This document shows positions 43,336 through 53,035 of a stretch of 64,000 bases of DNA, one piece after another (the stretch's first letter is position 1; each line of letters starts with the position of its first letter). The stretch lies in NCBI RefSeq assembly GCF_023701695.1, contig NZ_JAJOZC010000001.1, positions 5,207,894-5,271,893 of the forward strand. The letters are read 5' to 3'. Made by a program: the position numbers and the translations under genes. The notes under the pieces were generated by a model that made no database searches, was not told the origin of the DNA, and worked only from the letters and a program-made list of their open reading frames with translations. This DNA is from Streptomyces sp. RKAG290 (GTDB taxonomy: Bacteria; Actinomycetota; Actinomycetes; Streptomycetales; Streptomycetaceae).

Positions 43336-43796
43336 ATGAATCACCTCACCGCTCCCGGGCCGAGTCCGAAGAGCCCGTCTACCGCGCCGACTTCGCCATG
43401 GGCGAGCACTCGGCCCGGCATCTGCGGCGCATCCTGCGCCTCTACCTCACGGGGTGGCGTCTGGAGGGCGTGGCCGACGCGGCGGAGCTCGCGCTCACCG
43501 AGCTGGTCGCCAACGTCGTGCGGCATGTCCCCGGCCGCCGCTGCCAGACGTTCATCTTCCGGCTGCCGGGCGGCGAGGGGGTGCGCGTGGAGGTGGCGGA
43601 CGGCTGTCCGGCGCTGCCCGTCGTGGGTGAGGGGGGCCTGCTCGACGAGGGCGGCAGGGGGTTGCTGCTGGTGGACGCCGTCACGGACAAGTGGGGCGTG
43701 GAGGAGCGGCGGGACGGCGGCGGCAAGACGGTGTGGTTCGAGTGCCTGGCCGCCGCACCGGTCACTGCGCCAGCTCGGCCAGCACCGCGTCCGTGA
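43336..43796 (+). CDS. RsbW-like ATP-binding protein, probable frameshift near its start
   Basis: A HATPase_c protein of the anti-sigma-factor type. LALTELVANVVRHVPG is the N-box, and LPVVGEGGLLDEGGRGLLLV with DAVTDKWGVEERRDGGGKTV carries the G-box. The ATG at 43336 (MNHLTAPG) has a ribosome binding site but is out of frame with the body; one base added in CCCGGGC (43354-43360) joins it to AESEEPVYRADFAMGEHSAR. Without a frameshift the first in-frame ATG is 43398, which still contains the whole ATPase. It belongs to the WhiJ-like trio. Its last 35 bases overlap the convergent hydrolase gene. Confidence 0.78.
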
Positions 43797-44577
43797 ACGG
43801 GGTCCAGGCCTCGGCCGCCCACGGCCCGAAGGCCCGGTCGGTGAGGGCCACGCAGGCGGCTCCCGCCACTGGGTCGATCCACAGGAACGTGCCCGACTGC
43901 CCGAAGTGGCCGAAGGTCGCGGGGGAGGAGTTGGCGCCCGTCCAGTGCGGCGACTTGGAGTCGCGGATCTCGAAGCCGAGGCCCCAGTCGTTGGGGTTCT
44001 GGTGGCCGTAGCCGGGCAGGACGCCCTTCAGGCCCGGGTGCACGACGGTCTGTGCCGCGAGCACCGTGCGGGGGTCGAGCAGGCGCGGGGCCTGGACCTC
44101 GGCCGCGAACCGCACCAGGTCCTCGACGGTCGAGACGCCGTCGCGGGCGGGCGAGCCGTCCAGCGTGGTCGAGGCCATGCCAAGGGGCTCCAGGACCGCC
44201 TGGCGCACGTACTCCGGGAACGGGATGTCGGTGGCCTTGGCGATGAGGTCGCCGAGCACCTCGAAGCCCGCGTTGGAGTACAGCCGCCGGGTGCCGGGCG
44301 GGGCCGTCACCCGGTGCTCATCGAAGGCGAGGCCGCTGGTGTGGGCGAGCAGGTGCCGGACCGTCGAGCCTTCGGGCCCGGCCGGGTCGTCCAGCTCGAC
44401 CGCGCCCTCCTCGTACGCCACCAGCGCCGCGTAGGCGGCGATCGGCTTGGTGACGGAGGCGAGCGGGAAGCGGTGCTCGGTCGGACCGTGCCTGCCGAGG
44501 ACGGTGCCGTCCGCTCGTACGACGGCTGCTGCCGCGGTGGGCACGGGCCAGTTCTCGATGATCGCCAGGCTCTGCAT
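43762..44577 (-). CDS. Serine hydrolase (class C beta-lactamase family)
   Basis: A 271-residue protein of the beta-lactamase/D-alanyl-D-alanine esterase fold. The SxxK motif is in PLASVTKPIAAYAALVAYEE, the YxN in RRLYSNAGFEVLGDLIAKAT, and the third box is HFGQSGTFLW. It has no signal peptide, so it is probably a cytoplasmic esterase rather than a beta-lactamase. The ATG at 44577 is preceded by TAGTCT at a distance that suggests a leaderless message; the open frame to 44646 would overlap the MerR promoter. Confidence 0.85.
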   Translation of the reverse strand: MQSLAIIENWPVPTAAAAVVRADGTVLGRHGPTEHRFPLASVTKPIAAYAALVAYEEGAVELDDPAGPEGSTVRHLLAHTSGLAFDEHRVTAPPGTRRLYSNAGFEVLGDLIAKATDIPFPEYVRQAVLEPLGMASTTLDGSPARDGVSTVEDLVRFAAEVQAPRLLDPRTVLAAQTVVHPGLKGVLPGYGHQNPNDWGLGFEIRDSKSPHWTGANSSPATFGHFGQSGTFLWIDPVAGAACVALTDRAFGPWAAEAWTPFTDAVLAELAQ

Positions 44578-44631
44578 GCGTACGAGACTAGGTTCTGCGA
44601 GGCCGGCGCCGAAACCCGCACCCGGTTTCAC

Positions 44632-44662
44632 TTGCCTGGAGTGCACTCGAAGGTTTTAGCGT
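44632..44662 (+). promoter_or_regulatory. MerR-type promoter with 19-base spacer
   Basis: TTGCCT (44632-44637) and TAGCGT (44657-44662) are 19 bases apart, the long spacer that MerR activators correct by twisting DNA. The spacer contains the perfect palindrome GAGTGCACTC, the core of sites for MerR regulators of the aldehyde/AdhR kind. It lies directly before the MerR gene, so autoregulation of the MerR-reductase operon is expected. Confidence 0.7.
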
Positions 44663-44668
44663 AGAGGT

Positions 44669-45129
44669 ATGACGGTGATGGAGACCACTTCGACACGGAC
44701 CGACATCTGCGTATCGGCACCCAAGGCGCACCCGCGCCCCGAGGGGCGGGACCAGTACACGATCAGCGAGGTGGTCGCCTTCACCGGGCTCACCGCCCAC
44801 ACCCTGCGCTGGTACGAGCGGATCGGCCTGATGCCGCACGTGGACCGGTCGCACACCGGTCAGCGGCGCTTCACCAACCGTGACCTGGACTGGCTCGCCT
44901 TCGTCGGCAAGCTGCGGCTGACCGGCATGCCGGTCGCCCACATGGTCCGTTACGCGGAACTGCTGCGCGAGGGCGACCACACCTTCGAGGAGCGGCAGGA
45001 ACTGCTGGAGGCGACCCGCCGCGACGTGAGGACGCGGATAGCGGAGCTCCAGGACACCCTGGCCGTCCTCGACCACAAGATCGATTTTTATGCGGGCGCC
45101 CGACGGGCGCCGGAGAGGCCCAGTACCTG

Positions 45130-45130
<1 letters not shown>
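44669..45130 (+). CDS. MerR family transcriptional regulator
   Basis: A 153-residue regulator with the helix-turn-helix YTISEVVAFTGLTAHTLRWY and ERIGLMPHVDRSHTGQRRFT, and a C-terminal coiled coil (RRDVRTRIAELQDTLAVLDH). It has no Cys cluster for metals; its only Cys is near the N-terminus (TDICVS). This fits the group that senses aldehydes or other small electrophiles. Its stop overlaps the ATG of the aldo/keto reductase by one base. Confidence 0.9.
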
Positions 45131-46146
<1,016 letters not shown>

Positions 46147-46185
46147 GGGCTGCTCCGGTCCGGTCCCGAGCCGGACGGGCTGTCC

Positions 46186-47262
46186 TCACTCGCCGGCCGG
46201 GCGCGGGCGTCCTCCCGGGGCGCCCGCGCCGTCGGCGATCGCGGCGAAGGCGGCCAGCGATTCGGTGCCGGGCGCGAAGTAGCCGGTGTGCCCGTGCGCG
46301 TCGTCGGCGGGCACCCGGCGGGCGCCGAACTCCGGGGAGGCCGGGTCGGCGCCGTGGCCCAGCCCCGCGAACTCGACGTTCGGCACCCGGTCGATCCAGT
46401 CGCTGGGGTCCTTCGCGGCCCACACCCGGGCGCCGGTGTGCAGCGCGCGGACGTTGTCGGCGCGCATCCCGGGCGAGCCGAGGACGACCAGGTCGGTGGC
46501 GCGCAGCCGGGGCGCGGCGAGGCCGCAGACCACGGAGCCGTAGCTGTGGCAGAAGACGGCGGGCGCGGGCACGCCGTCGGCGGCCAGCCCGTCGGTGAAC
46601 CGGGTCAGCCGGTCCGCCCCGGCCTCGGCGAGCGAGCCGGTCGCGGCGTCGATGCCGACGCCGACGGGGGTGGTGTACCCGGCCCAGGCGACCACGGCGC
46701 TGCCCCGGCCGGTCCGCGAGTAGAGGGACTTGGCCATGCCGGCCGGGGTGCCGTAGACGTCGTTGCTCCGGTCGAAGGTCCCGGCGTCGATGTCCGAACC
46801 CGGCACCACGACGGACACCCGACGCGCTGTGTTCAGGTCCCCGAAGACCTCGGCCACCTGGCCCCGCCCGCGCGGGTCGAACGCGAGGATCTGGCGTTGG
46901 CCGTCCGCGGCGAGGTGGGCGTACCGGGGATCGTGACTGCCCTTCAGCGAAAGGGCGTTGGCGCGGTACCGCAGCTCGACCGGTGCGCCGTCGAGGTTGC
47001 CGACGACGAGCGGGTGCCGGGCGGCCAGCGTCAGCCGGTCCTGCTCACTCAACCCCCGGAAGAAGCGCCCCACTTGGGCGGGCGTGGCGCGGGCCGGATC
47101 GGGCAGTGTCCGCCCGAGCACGTGGTCCGCCCGCCAGGCGGAGGTGCCGGGCGGCGGTCCGGTCAGGGCCTGTTGGGCGTTCCCCGAGGCCCAGCCGGCC
47201 GTTCCGGTCACGACGGTGGTCGCCAGAGCGACCGCGACCAGGGTCCTCGCATAGCGGCGCAT
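46186..47262 (-). CDS. Exported alpha/beta hydrolase, DUF1023, copy 1
   Basis: A 358-residue protein with a Sec signal (YARTLVAVALATTVVTGTAG). The DUF1023 core has VVVPGSDIDAGTFDRSN, VVAWAGYTTPVGVGIDAATG and the nucleophile Ser in VFCHSYGSVVCGLAAPRL; the His is near HGHTGYFAPGTESL. A GGGAGGG site four bases before the ATG at 47262 decides the start. The enzyme is probably an extracellular lipase or esterase, substrate unknown. A close paralogue lies at 50832-52043 with the two-component genes in between. Confidence 0.85.
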   Translation of the reverse strand: MRRYARTLVAVALATTVVTGTAGWASGNAQQALTGPPPGTSAWRADHVLGRTLPDPARATPAQVGRFFRGLSEQDRLTLAARHPLVVGNLDGAPVELRYRANALSLKGSHDPRYAHLAADGQRQILAFDPRGRGQVAEVFGDLNTARRVSVVVPGSDIDAGTFDRSNDVYGTPAGMAKSLYSRTGRGSAVVAWAGYTTPVGVGIDAATGSLAEAGADRLTRFTDGLAADGVPAPAVFCHSYGSVVCGLAAPRLRATDLVVLGSPGMRADNVRALHTGARVWAAKDPSDWIDRVPNVEFAGLGHGADPASPEFGARRVPADDAHGHTGYFAPGTESLAAFAAIADGAGAPGGRPRPAGE

Positions 47263-47625
47263 GCGACCCTCCCTCTCCGGATGACCCGGCTCCCGCACGC
47301 CGTTCGGCGCGACGGGAGGAAGGTAGGAAGAGGGTGGGTGCGGGGGCGTCACACCGGGGGGCCAACCGCGGGGTGATACCTGGGTAGGGGGTGTACGGGG
47401 CGGCTGATGCCGGGGCTCCGCCCCGGACCCCGGTCCTCAATCGCCGGACGGGCTCGAAAGTTGCCCTCAATCGCCGGGCGGGCTGGGTTAGTGGGCGGGC
47501 TCGGAGGGTGACCTTGATCGGCGACGGGGGGCGGGCAGCCCATCCAGCCCGTCCGGCGATTGAGGACGAAGCGGCCGCCGGACGACCCCGGCGATACCGC
47601 GCCCTCGCCCCGCGACCCCCGCCAC
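47263..47625. other. Intergenic region with REP-like repeats
   Basis: A 363-base region between the DUF1023 gene, whose start is at its left edge, and the end of the response regulator gene. It contains three copies of a 20-base motif (47435-47454, 47465-47484 and, inverted, 47546-47565) and a CGGGGCTCCGCCCCG hairpin. It has no convincing coding frame. It must also hold the promoter of the DUF1023 gene. Confidence 0.6.
47411..47565. repeat. REP-like palindromic elements, copies 2-4
   Basis: CCTCAATCGCCGGACGGGCT at 47435-47454 is repeated at 47465-47484 with one change and appears inverted at 47546-47565 as AGCCCGTCCGGCGATTGAGG. The first copy and its flank (47411-47454) also match, inverted, the element at 33108-33152. 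The direct and inverted copies can fold into a large hairpin. These are extragenic repeats of the kind found throughout Streptomyces chromosomes. Confidence 0.8.
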
Positions 47626-48309
47626 TCACCCCTCGCCCGGTACCACCAGCCCCGCCTCGTACGCGAAGATCACGGCTTGCGCCCGGTCCCGCAGGTCCAG
47701 CTTCGACAGCACCCGCCCGATATGCGTCTTCACCGTCTGCTCCGCGAGCACCAGCCGCCCCGCGATCTCCTGGTTCGACAGCCCCCGCGCGATCAGCTCC
47801 AGCACCTCCGTCTCGCGCGGAGTCAGCCCGTTCAGCCGCAGCGCGGCCCCGCTGCGTGCCGCGCCGGACGGCCGCTGCCGGGCGAAGTCCGCGATCAGAC
47901 GCCGCGTCACGGACGGGGCGAGCAAGGCGTCGCCCGACGCCACCACCCGTACCGCCGAGATCAGATCCGCCGGTGGCGCGTCCTTCAGCAGGAAGCCGGA
48001 GGCGCCGGCGCGCAGCGCCTCGTACACGTAGTCGTCCACGTCGAACGTGGTGAGCATCAGCACCTTCGGCACGTGTTCCACACCCACCGGCGGGTTCAGC
48101 AGTTCGCGCGCCGCCGCCAGGCCGTCCATCTCGGGCATCCGGACGTCCATCAGCACCACATCCGGATGGGCCTGGCGGCTGACGTCGATGCCGCGGCGCC
48201 CGTCCGGCGCCTCACCGACCACGTCGATGTCGGCCTGCGCCGCGAGCAGCGCCGCGAACCCCGCCCGCACCATGGCCTGGTCGTCGACGATGATCACACG
48301 GATGGTCAA
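47626..48309 (-). CDS. NarL/LuxR-type response regulator
   Basis: A 227-residue regulator. The receiver domain has D9, D10, the phospho-acceptor D55 in VVLMDVRMPEMDGL and K in GFLLKDAPP. The C-terminal LuxR helix-turn-helix is LTPRETEVLELIARGLSNQE with IAGRLVLAEQTVKTHIGRVL. The TTG start at 48309 overlaps a TGA at 48306 in the expected frame of the kinase. It acts with the adjacent histidine kinase; its targets are unknown. Confidence 0.92.
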   Translation of the reverse strand: MTIRVIIVDDQAMVRAGFAALLAAQADIDVVGEAPDGRRGIDVSRQAHPDVVLMDVRMPEMDGLAAARELLNPPVGVEHVPKVLMLTTFDVDDYVYEALRAGASGFLLKDAPPADLISAVRVVASGDALLAPSVTRRLIADFARQRPSGAARSGAALRLNGLTPRETEVLELIARGLSNQEIAGRLVLAEQTVKTHIGRVLSKLDLRDRAQAVIFAYEAGLVVPGEG

Positions 48310-49663
48310 GAGTCCTCCGGATGCGGGGCGGGGCAGCGGCGGCCGAGGCGGGCGGCGCGGCCGGGGGCAGCGGCAGCCGCGCAGCCACCCGGAAGCCGCC
48401 GTCCGGCAGCGGTCCGGTGTCCAGCGTGCCGCCGGTCAACCGTACGCGCTCGCGCATTCCGACCAGACCGTGTCCCGTCCCGGTCGTCTCCAGCGGCACG
48501 TGCGACGAACCCGTGTGTCGCGGAGGGTCGTTGACGACCAGCACCGTCAGATACGAACCGTCGGAACCGATCGAGACCCGGGTGCGCGCACCCGGTGCGT
48601 GCCGGACGACGTTCGCCAGGGACTCCTGCACGATCCGGTACGCGGACAGGTCCACCAGCTGCGGCAGGCCCGTCAGCCCGGTGGGCAGCGACAGTTCGGC
48701 CGGGAGCCCGGCCCGTACGGTCGCCTCGACCAGCTGCTGCAGCCGGTCGAGCCCCGGCTGCGGTGTCCGCTCGGCCTCCGTTCCCTCGCTGCGCAGCACG
48801 GTGAGCAGCCGTCGCATCTCCGCGAGGGACTCCCGCGCGCTCGCGGCGATCGACCCGAACTCCGCGCGGGCCTCGTCCGGCAGCCCGTCCAGCCGGTAGG
48901 GCGCGGAGTCCGCCTGGACCGTGATCACCGACATGTGGTGCGCGACGACGTCGTGCAGTTCGCGGGCGATCCTGGTGCGTTCCTCCAGCAGCGTCCGCTG
49001 GGCCCGCTCGGCCTCGCTGATGGTCTCCTGCTCGGCCAACTGCCGCTGAGCGACGCCCCGTTCCCGTACCGCCGCGCCTATCACCAGCACCACCGCACCG
49101 AGGATGGCCAGCAACAGCGCGCTGCTGTTGCTGCGTTCGGGGGAGAGCGCGTACATGGCGAGGGACGCCGTGCCGGTCGCCAGCCAGACGGCGACCAGGG
49201 TGCGCCGGGTCTCGCGCAGGGCCAGCGCGAGCAGCAGGAAGAGGTAGCCGATCAGGGCGGGCGGTGTCCACGGCCAGTTGTCGTACTTCTGGGCCGGCTG
49301 CCCGAGCAGCACGACCGCGCCGAGGATGTCGGCGGGGAAGATGATCCACCAGGCCTGCAGCGGCCGGTGCGCCAGCATCAGCAGGGGCGCGGTCTGCGCG
49401 ACGGCCAGGAGCCCCGCCACCCCGCCACCCAGCCCGTACTGGTCGCGCAGGACCGTGATCGTGACCGGGACGAAGATCGCGGCGAGAGCGAGGACGGCGG
49501 TGTACGGCAGCAGCCGCTGCCACCGTTTCGGGGCGTCGGCCAGCAGCGGCGTCGGGGCGTGGGACGGGTGGGACAGTCCGTGGGCCAGCTCGCGCAGATT
49601 GCGGCGGGCGGCGCTCAGCAGACCGTCCGCCGGCGGCGGCGGGGGCGGGGAGGAAGTGGGCAT
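48212..49663 (-). CDS. Sensor histidine kinase (NarL partner), probable frameshift near its end
   Basis: Four to five membrane helices (about 50-185) precede a HisKA_3 domain with H237 in RIARELHDVVAHHMSVITVQ and a HATPase with ESLANVVRHAPG and GHGLVGMRERVRLTGG. The continuous frame runs to 48212, 98 bases into the response regulator, with an Arg/Gly-rich tail that looks non-coding. One base added in GGGGCGGGG (48325-48333) would instead end the kinase at a TGA at 48306, overlapping the regulator start. This fits the other single-base losses in the window. The stimulus is unknown. Confidence 0.85.
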   Translation of the reverse strand: MPTSSPPPPPPADGLLSAARRNLRELAHGLSHPSHAPTPLLADAPKRWQRLLPYTAVLALAAIFVPVTITVLRDQYGLGGGVAGLLAVAQTAPLLMLAHRPLQAWWIIFPADILGAVVLLGQPAQKYDNWPWTPPALIGYLFLLLALALRETRRTLVAVWLATGTASLAMYALSPERSNSSALLLAILGAVVLVIGAAVRERGVAQRQLAEQETISEAERAQRTLLEERTRIARELHDVVAHHMSVITVQADSAPYRLDGLPDEARAEFGSIAASARESLAEMRRLLTVLRSEGTEAERTPQPGLDRLQQLVEATVRAGLPAELSLPTGLTGLPQLVDLSAYRIVQESLANVVRHAPGARTRVSIGSDGSYLTVLVVNDPPRHTGSSHVPLETTGTGHGLVGMRERVRLTGGTLDTGPLPDGGFRVAARLPLPPAAPPASAAAAPPRIRRTLDHPCDHRRRPGHGAGGVRGAARGAGRHRRGR

Positions 49664-49783
49664 GTCCTGATCAGGTTAGGCAGCGAAGCCGCCCGCCGGC
49701 GTCATACCGGGGTTCCGGTTCCGTGGCCGTCCCTGTCGTACGGGAGTATGACCCACCCGTACGACAGGGACGGCCACGAAGCC

Positions 49784-50746
49784 CTACAGCTCGGCGAGCA
49801 GCTGGGCCTTCTTCGCGCTGAACTCGTCGTCCGTCACCAGACCCGCCTGGTGCAGCTCACCGAGGTGGCGGATGCGCTCCGCGATGTCCGCCGGGTCGCG
49901 TCGTCCCGCGCCTGCCAGGGCCGCTGCGGCGGCGACGGGCGTGGACTGCTTCCTGCGGACCGATTCCAGGACGGCCGCGGCGAAGGGCAGCGACTCGTGC
50001 ACCGGGCCGTAGCCGAGGCCGAAGATCACCGCGGCGGGGTCCTCGTCGGCCCGGGTGGGCCGTGCGGCCACCGGCTGCACGCTCTGCGGGGCGCCCGTGC
50101 ACAGCCCCGCCCCCGGACCGCTGTCCAGGCGGGCTCCCTCGACCGCGGGCGGACCCGCGGCCTCCAGCCCTCGCGGCACCAGCCGCAGATAGCCCTCGAA
50201 GGCCTCCGGCGAGCGCCATTCGACCCCGCTCAGTTCGGTGACCGGGAACGTCTGGTCGCCCGCTTTCCACTTCTCCGAGGAGGCGCCCGTCCAGAACCAC
50301 CGGAAGGAGATCCGGTCCCCGTCGAAGCTGGCCCTGCCGTCGTACGCCTTGAAGCGCATCGGCGCCTCGGGGGCCGCGACCAGGAACCGGTCCGCGGGCT
50401 CGGCGGCGTCGGGACCCAGCCGCGCGCGCAGCTCGTCCGCGTAGTACTCGGCGAGCGTCTCGCGCTCGGCGGGGAGCACCAGGCGGTACGGATCGCAGCC
50501 GTCGTTCAGCTGCCCGGCCGCGGCCTCCAGCAGCGGATCGGCCCCGGGTCTGGGCACCGCTCGCAGCACCACCGTGCCCCGCTTGCCCGGGGTCAGCGTC
50601 ACCGACGACAGCGCCGTATGCGGGACGCGGCGCTCACGGAGGCTCTGGAAGAGTCTCGGCGTGCGGATACCCCGTTCGAAGCGGATGAGCACGGAGTCGG
50701 TGTCGAACTCCCAGGTGGCTTGAATTCCGGCCAGCACATCACCCAT
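49784..50746 (-). CDS. DUF4429 protein with C-terminal SHOCT domain
   Basis: A 320-residue protein. Two DUF4429 units (TWEFDTDSVLIRFERGIRTP and KAYDGRASFDGDRISFRWFW) are followed by a low-complexity linker and a SHOCT motif, RIRHLGELHQAGLVTDDEFS. The family is PH-like and common in actinobacteria; its function is unknown. The ATG at 50746 is seven bases after TACGAT, so the message is probably leaderless; the open frame to 50887 is not coding. Confidence 0.83.
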   Translation of the reverse strand: MGDVLAGIQATWEFDTDSVLIRFERGIRTPRLFQSLRERRVPHTALSSVTLTPGKRGTVVLRAVPRPGADPLLEAAAGQLNDGCDPYRLVLPAERETLAEYYADELRARLGPDAAEPADRFLVAAPEAPMRFKAYDGRASFDGDRISFRWFWTGASSEKWKAGDQTFPVTELSGVEWRSPEAFEGYLRLVPRGLEAAGPPAVEGARLDSGPGAGLCTGAPQSVQPVAARPTRADEDPAAVIFGLGYGPVHESLPFAAAVLESVRRKQSTPVAAAAALAGAGRRDPADIAERIRHLGELHQAGLVTDDEFSAKKAQLLAEL

Positions 50747-50831
50747 GTGCCTCATCGTATGCGGCACTTGCCCGCACGTCCCCCCTCGGCGTACACCGCA
50801 ATTCGTGACAGGCCGCGGCTCTCTACGCGCG

Positions 50832-52043
50832 TCAGACGGTCCCGTCGGCGGAAATTCGGTCGTGGCAGGCGCTGTCGGCCTGCGCACAGGTCACCGAGTC
50901 GTAGGTGCCCACACCGATCGCGGCGAAGTTGCCCAGGCTCTCGGTACCCGGCTCGAAATAGCCGCTGTGGCCGACCGCGTCGCCCGCGGAGGCGATCCGC
51001 GCCCCGAACCCCGGATCCACCGGATCGGCCCCGTGGCCGAGTCCGCCGACCTCCAGGTTCGGTACGTCCTCGATCCAGTCGTCGCGGTCCCGCATCGCCC
51101 ACACATTGGCCCGCGTGTGCAGCTGGCCGGCGTTGTCGACGCGCATGCCCGGACTGCCCGCCACCGCGATGTCCGTCACCCGGTCGGACAGTTGGTCCGC
51201 GGCGACGCCGCACAGCACGGAGCCGTAGCTGTGGCAGAACAGCGAGACGGGCGCGCTGCCCGGCAGTGCACCGACGAGGGCGTCGAGCCGGACCGCCCCG
51301 CGCTCGGCGAGGTTGCCCAGGGCCGCGTCCATGCCGATGCCGGCGGGCGCGGTGTAGTCGGCCCAGGCGATCACGGCGGTCCGCACGCCGGGGCGCGCGG
51401 TGTGCTCGGCCGCGTACAGGGACTTGGCCATGCCGACGGGGGCGGCGTTGGTCTTGGCCCCGGTCCGCTCCAGCGTGAGCAGATTGGTGTCGACGCCGGG
51501 GACGACCACCGAGACCCGCTCGGCCCGGTCGAGGTCGCCGAACACCTCCGCGGCATGGCCGCGGCCGGACGGGTCGAACGCGAGGAAGTGCCGGCCGTCG
51601 GCGAGCATCGACCCGAAGCGGTCCACCCGGCGCAGCGCCTCGGCCCGGCCGTCCGGCGAGAGCCTGCTGTCGTGCACACGCTGCTGCTCGGCCGTGCGCG
51701 CCTGAACGAGCGCGTGCCGGTTGGCCCGGTAGCGCAGCGTGACCGGCGCTCCGTTCAGATTCCCCACCACAAGCGGGTACTTGTCGGCCAGCCGGGTGCC
51801 CTGCGAGCCCGTGAGCGTGGCGAAGAAGTGCGCCAGCTTGTACGGCGGCGCGTCGGCCGAGGGGAGCGCGTGTCCCGCTATCGAACCCTTGGCCCAGGAG
51901 GCGAGTGCGACAGTGCGTGGCTCGTCGGAGCTTTGATGACGCACGGCTGTCCAGCCGGTGGTCGCCAGCATCACGAACACAACCGCGAGGGCGAGCAGGG
52001 TGCGCCATGCGGTGAGCGTCGGGGAGGAGTCGAAGGAAGTCAC
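50832..52043 (-). CDS. Alpha/beta hydrolase, DUF1023, copy 2
   Basis: A 403-residue paralogue of the protein at 46186-47262, sharing LVVGNLNGAPVTLRYRANRH, VVVPGVDTN, FCHSYGSVLCGVAADQL and SGYFEPGTESLGNFAAIGVG. An N-terminal hydrophobic helix (TLLALAVVFVMLATTGWTAV) suggests a signal anchor or uncleaved signal. The GTG at 52043 follows TAGGGT at a leaderless distance; the open frame to 52100 starts too early. The serine in CHSYG is the likely nucleophile. Substrate unknown. Confidence 0.83.
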   Translation of the reverse strand: MTSFDSSPTLTAWRTLLALAVVFVMLATTGWTAVRHQSSDEPRTVALASWAKGSIAGHALPSADAPPYKLAHFFATLTGSQGTRLADKYPLVVGNLNGAPVTLRYRANRHALVQARTAEQQRVHDSRLSPDGRAEALRRVDRFGSMLADGRHFLAFDPSGRGHAAEVFGDLDRAERVSVVVPGVDTNLLTLERTGAKTNAAPVGMAKSLYAAEHTARPGVRTAVIAWADYTAPAGIGMDAALGNLAERGAVRLDALVGALPGSAPVSLFCHSYGSVLCGVAADQLSDRVTDIAVAGSPGMRVDNAGQLHTRANVWAMRDRDDWIEDVPNLEVGGLGHGADPVDPGFGARIASAGDAVGHSGYFEPGTESLGNFAAIGVGTYDSVTCAQADSACHDRISADGTV

Positions 52044-52259
52044 TCCCGCCCACCCTAGGAGACGCGCGCCGGACGTCGTTGAGGGGGTGACGCACATCAC
52101 CCGACTGTGGGGAAGGGAACGCCGTTTCCCTCACCCTGCGTACGGACTGCCCGTACGCTCCGCCGAGCTTCGCGCCCTCCGCGCGTCGCATCCGGGCGCC
52201 GTGGCCCGCTCGTTGTGAGGTCGCTCATACGGCAGGTCTGAGGCGTGCGGCACACCGCG

Positions 52260-52919
52260 TCAGACGGGTGTGTGCCAGTCCTCGGCCAGGGCCGGTCCCA
52301 ACTGGTCCAGATACGCCTCGGTCAGTGCCCGCAGCGAGTCCATGCTGCCGTCATGCCCCTGCCCCCACAGCTGACCGGTCACCCGCATCACGCCGGAGAA
52401 CGCGGCGACGGCGACCCGCGGCCGGGGGTCGCGCCCCATGTCCAGGCCCTCGCGCTCGGCGATCAGCAGGGCGATCTGGTTCTCCAGGTCGATGCTGCGC
52501 CGCAGGTGGGCGGCGAGCAGCGAGGGTGTCGACTCGATCATTCGGTACGTGCGCATGTGGAGTTCGACCGGGACGATGGCCTCGATGGCTTCCCCCATAC
52601 TGTTCCAGGCGCAGAGGACCGCGCGGCGCATGGCCTCGAAAGGGGCTTCCGAGGCGGGGCGTTGACGGAGCTCGGCGACGAAGCGGGACTCCACCATCTC
52701 CTGGACGGCGAAGGCGGCTGCCTCCTTGCCGGCGAAGTAGCGGAAGAAGGTGCGCTGCGAGACCTCCACGGCGTCGACGATCTCGTCGACGGTGGTCTCC
52801 TCGTACCCCTGGGTGGTGAAGAGGTCGAGGGCGGCATGGAGCAGGGCGTCCCGGGTGCGGCGCTTCTTGCGTTCGCGCAGCCCGGTCGGATACTCGGCGG
52901 CTCGTTGCCCCTGGGTCAC
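52260..52919 (-). CDS. TetR family regulator of the divergent efflux pump
   Basis: A 219-residue repressor. The helix-turn-helix is YEETTVDEIVDAVEVSQRTF with FRYFAGKEAAAFAVQEMVES, followed by a MftR-like C-terminal domain (AAHLRRSIDLENQIALLIAE). It is divergent from the DHA2 transporter, and a perfect TGTCAG-CGA-CTGACA palindrome lies between that promoter's -35 and -10. This is the classic drug-responsive pair. Confidence 0.9.
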   Translation of the reverse strand: MTQGQRAAEYPTGLRERKKRRTRDALLHAALDLFTTQGYEETTVDEIVDAVEVSQRTFFRYFAGKEAAAFAVQEMVESRFVAELRQRPASEAPFEAMRRAVLCAWNSMGEAIEAIVPVELHMRTYRMIESTPSLLAAHLRRSIDLENQIALLIAEREGLDMGRDPRPRVAVAAFSGVMRVTGQLWGQGHDGSMDSLRALTEAYLDQLGPALAEDWHTPV

Positions 52920-52999
52920 TGAGCTGGTCCTCTTTTCCCTGCTTTGTCCGGCTCAGCGTACCTGTGAGCTACGTGACAGTTACCGACTTGTGAAATGGT

Positions 53000-53029
53000 T
53001 TGTCAACTGTCAGCGACTGACACTATTCT
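53000..53029 (+). promoter_or_regulatory. Promoter of the DHA2 pump with TetR operator
   Basis: TTGTCA (53000-53005) and TATTCT (53024-53029) are 18 bases apart. The palindrome TGTCAG-CGA-CTGACA (53008-53022) fills the spacer. A second inverted repeat, TGACAGTT (52974-52981) and AACTGTCA (53005-53012), extends toward the TetR gene, so both promoters could be covered by repressor. Confidence 0.7.
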
Positions 53030-53035
53030 CCGCGT

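Noticed and set aside
43762..44577. True beta-lactamase resistance gene
   Set aside because: It lacks a signal peptide, and its motifs fit the broader esterase/peptidase group as well.
47411..47565. CRISPR array
   Set aside because: The repeats are few, unevenly spaced and inverted relative to one another, and no cas gene is near. They fit extragenic palindromes.
48047..51478. A 1143-codon open frame across the two-component system and DUF4429 gene
   Set aside because: It runs antisense through several well-recognised genes and has no signature of its own; high GC removes stop codons.
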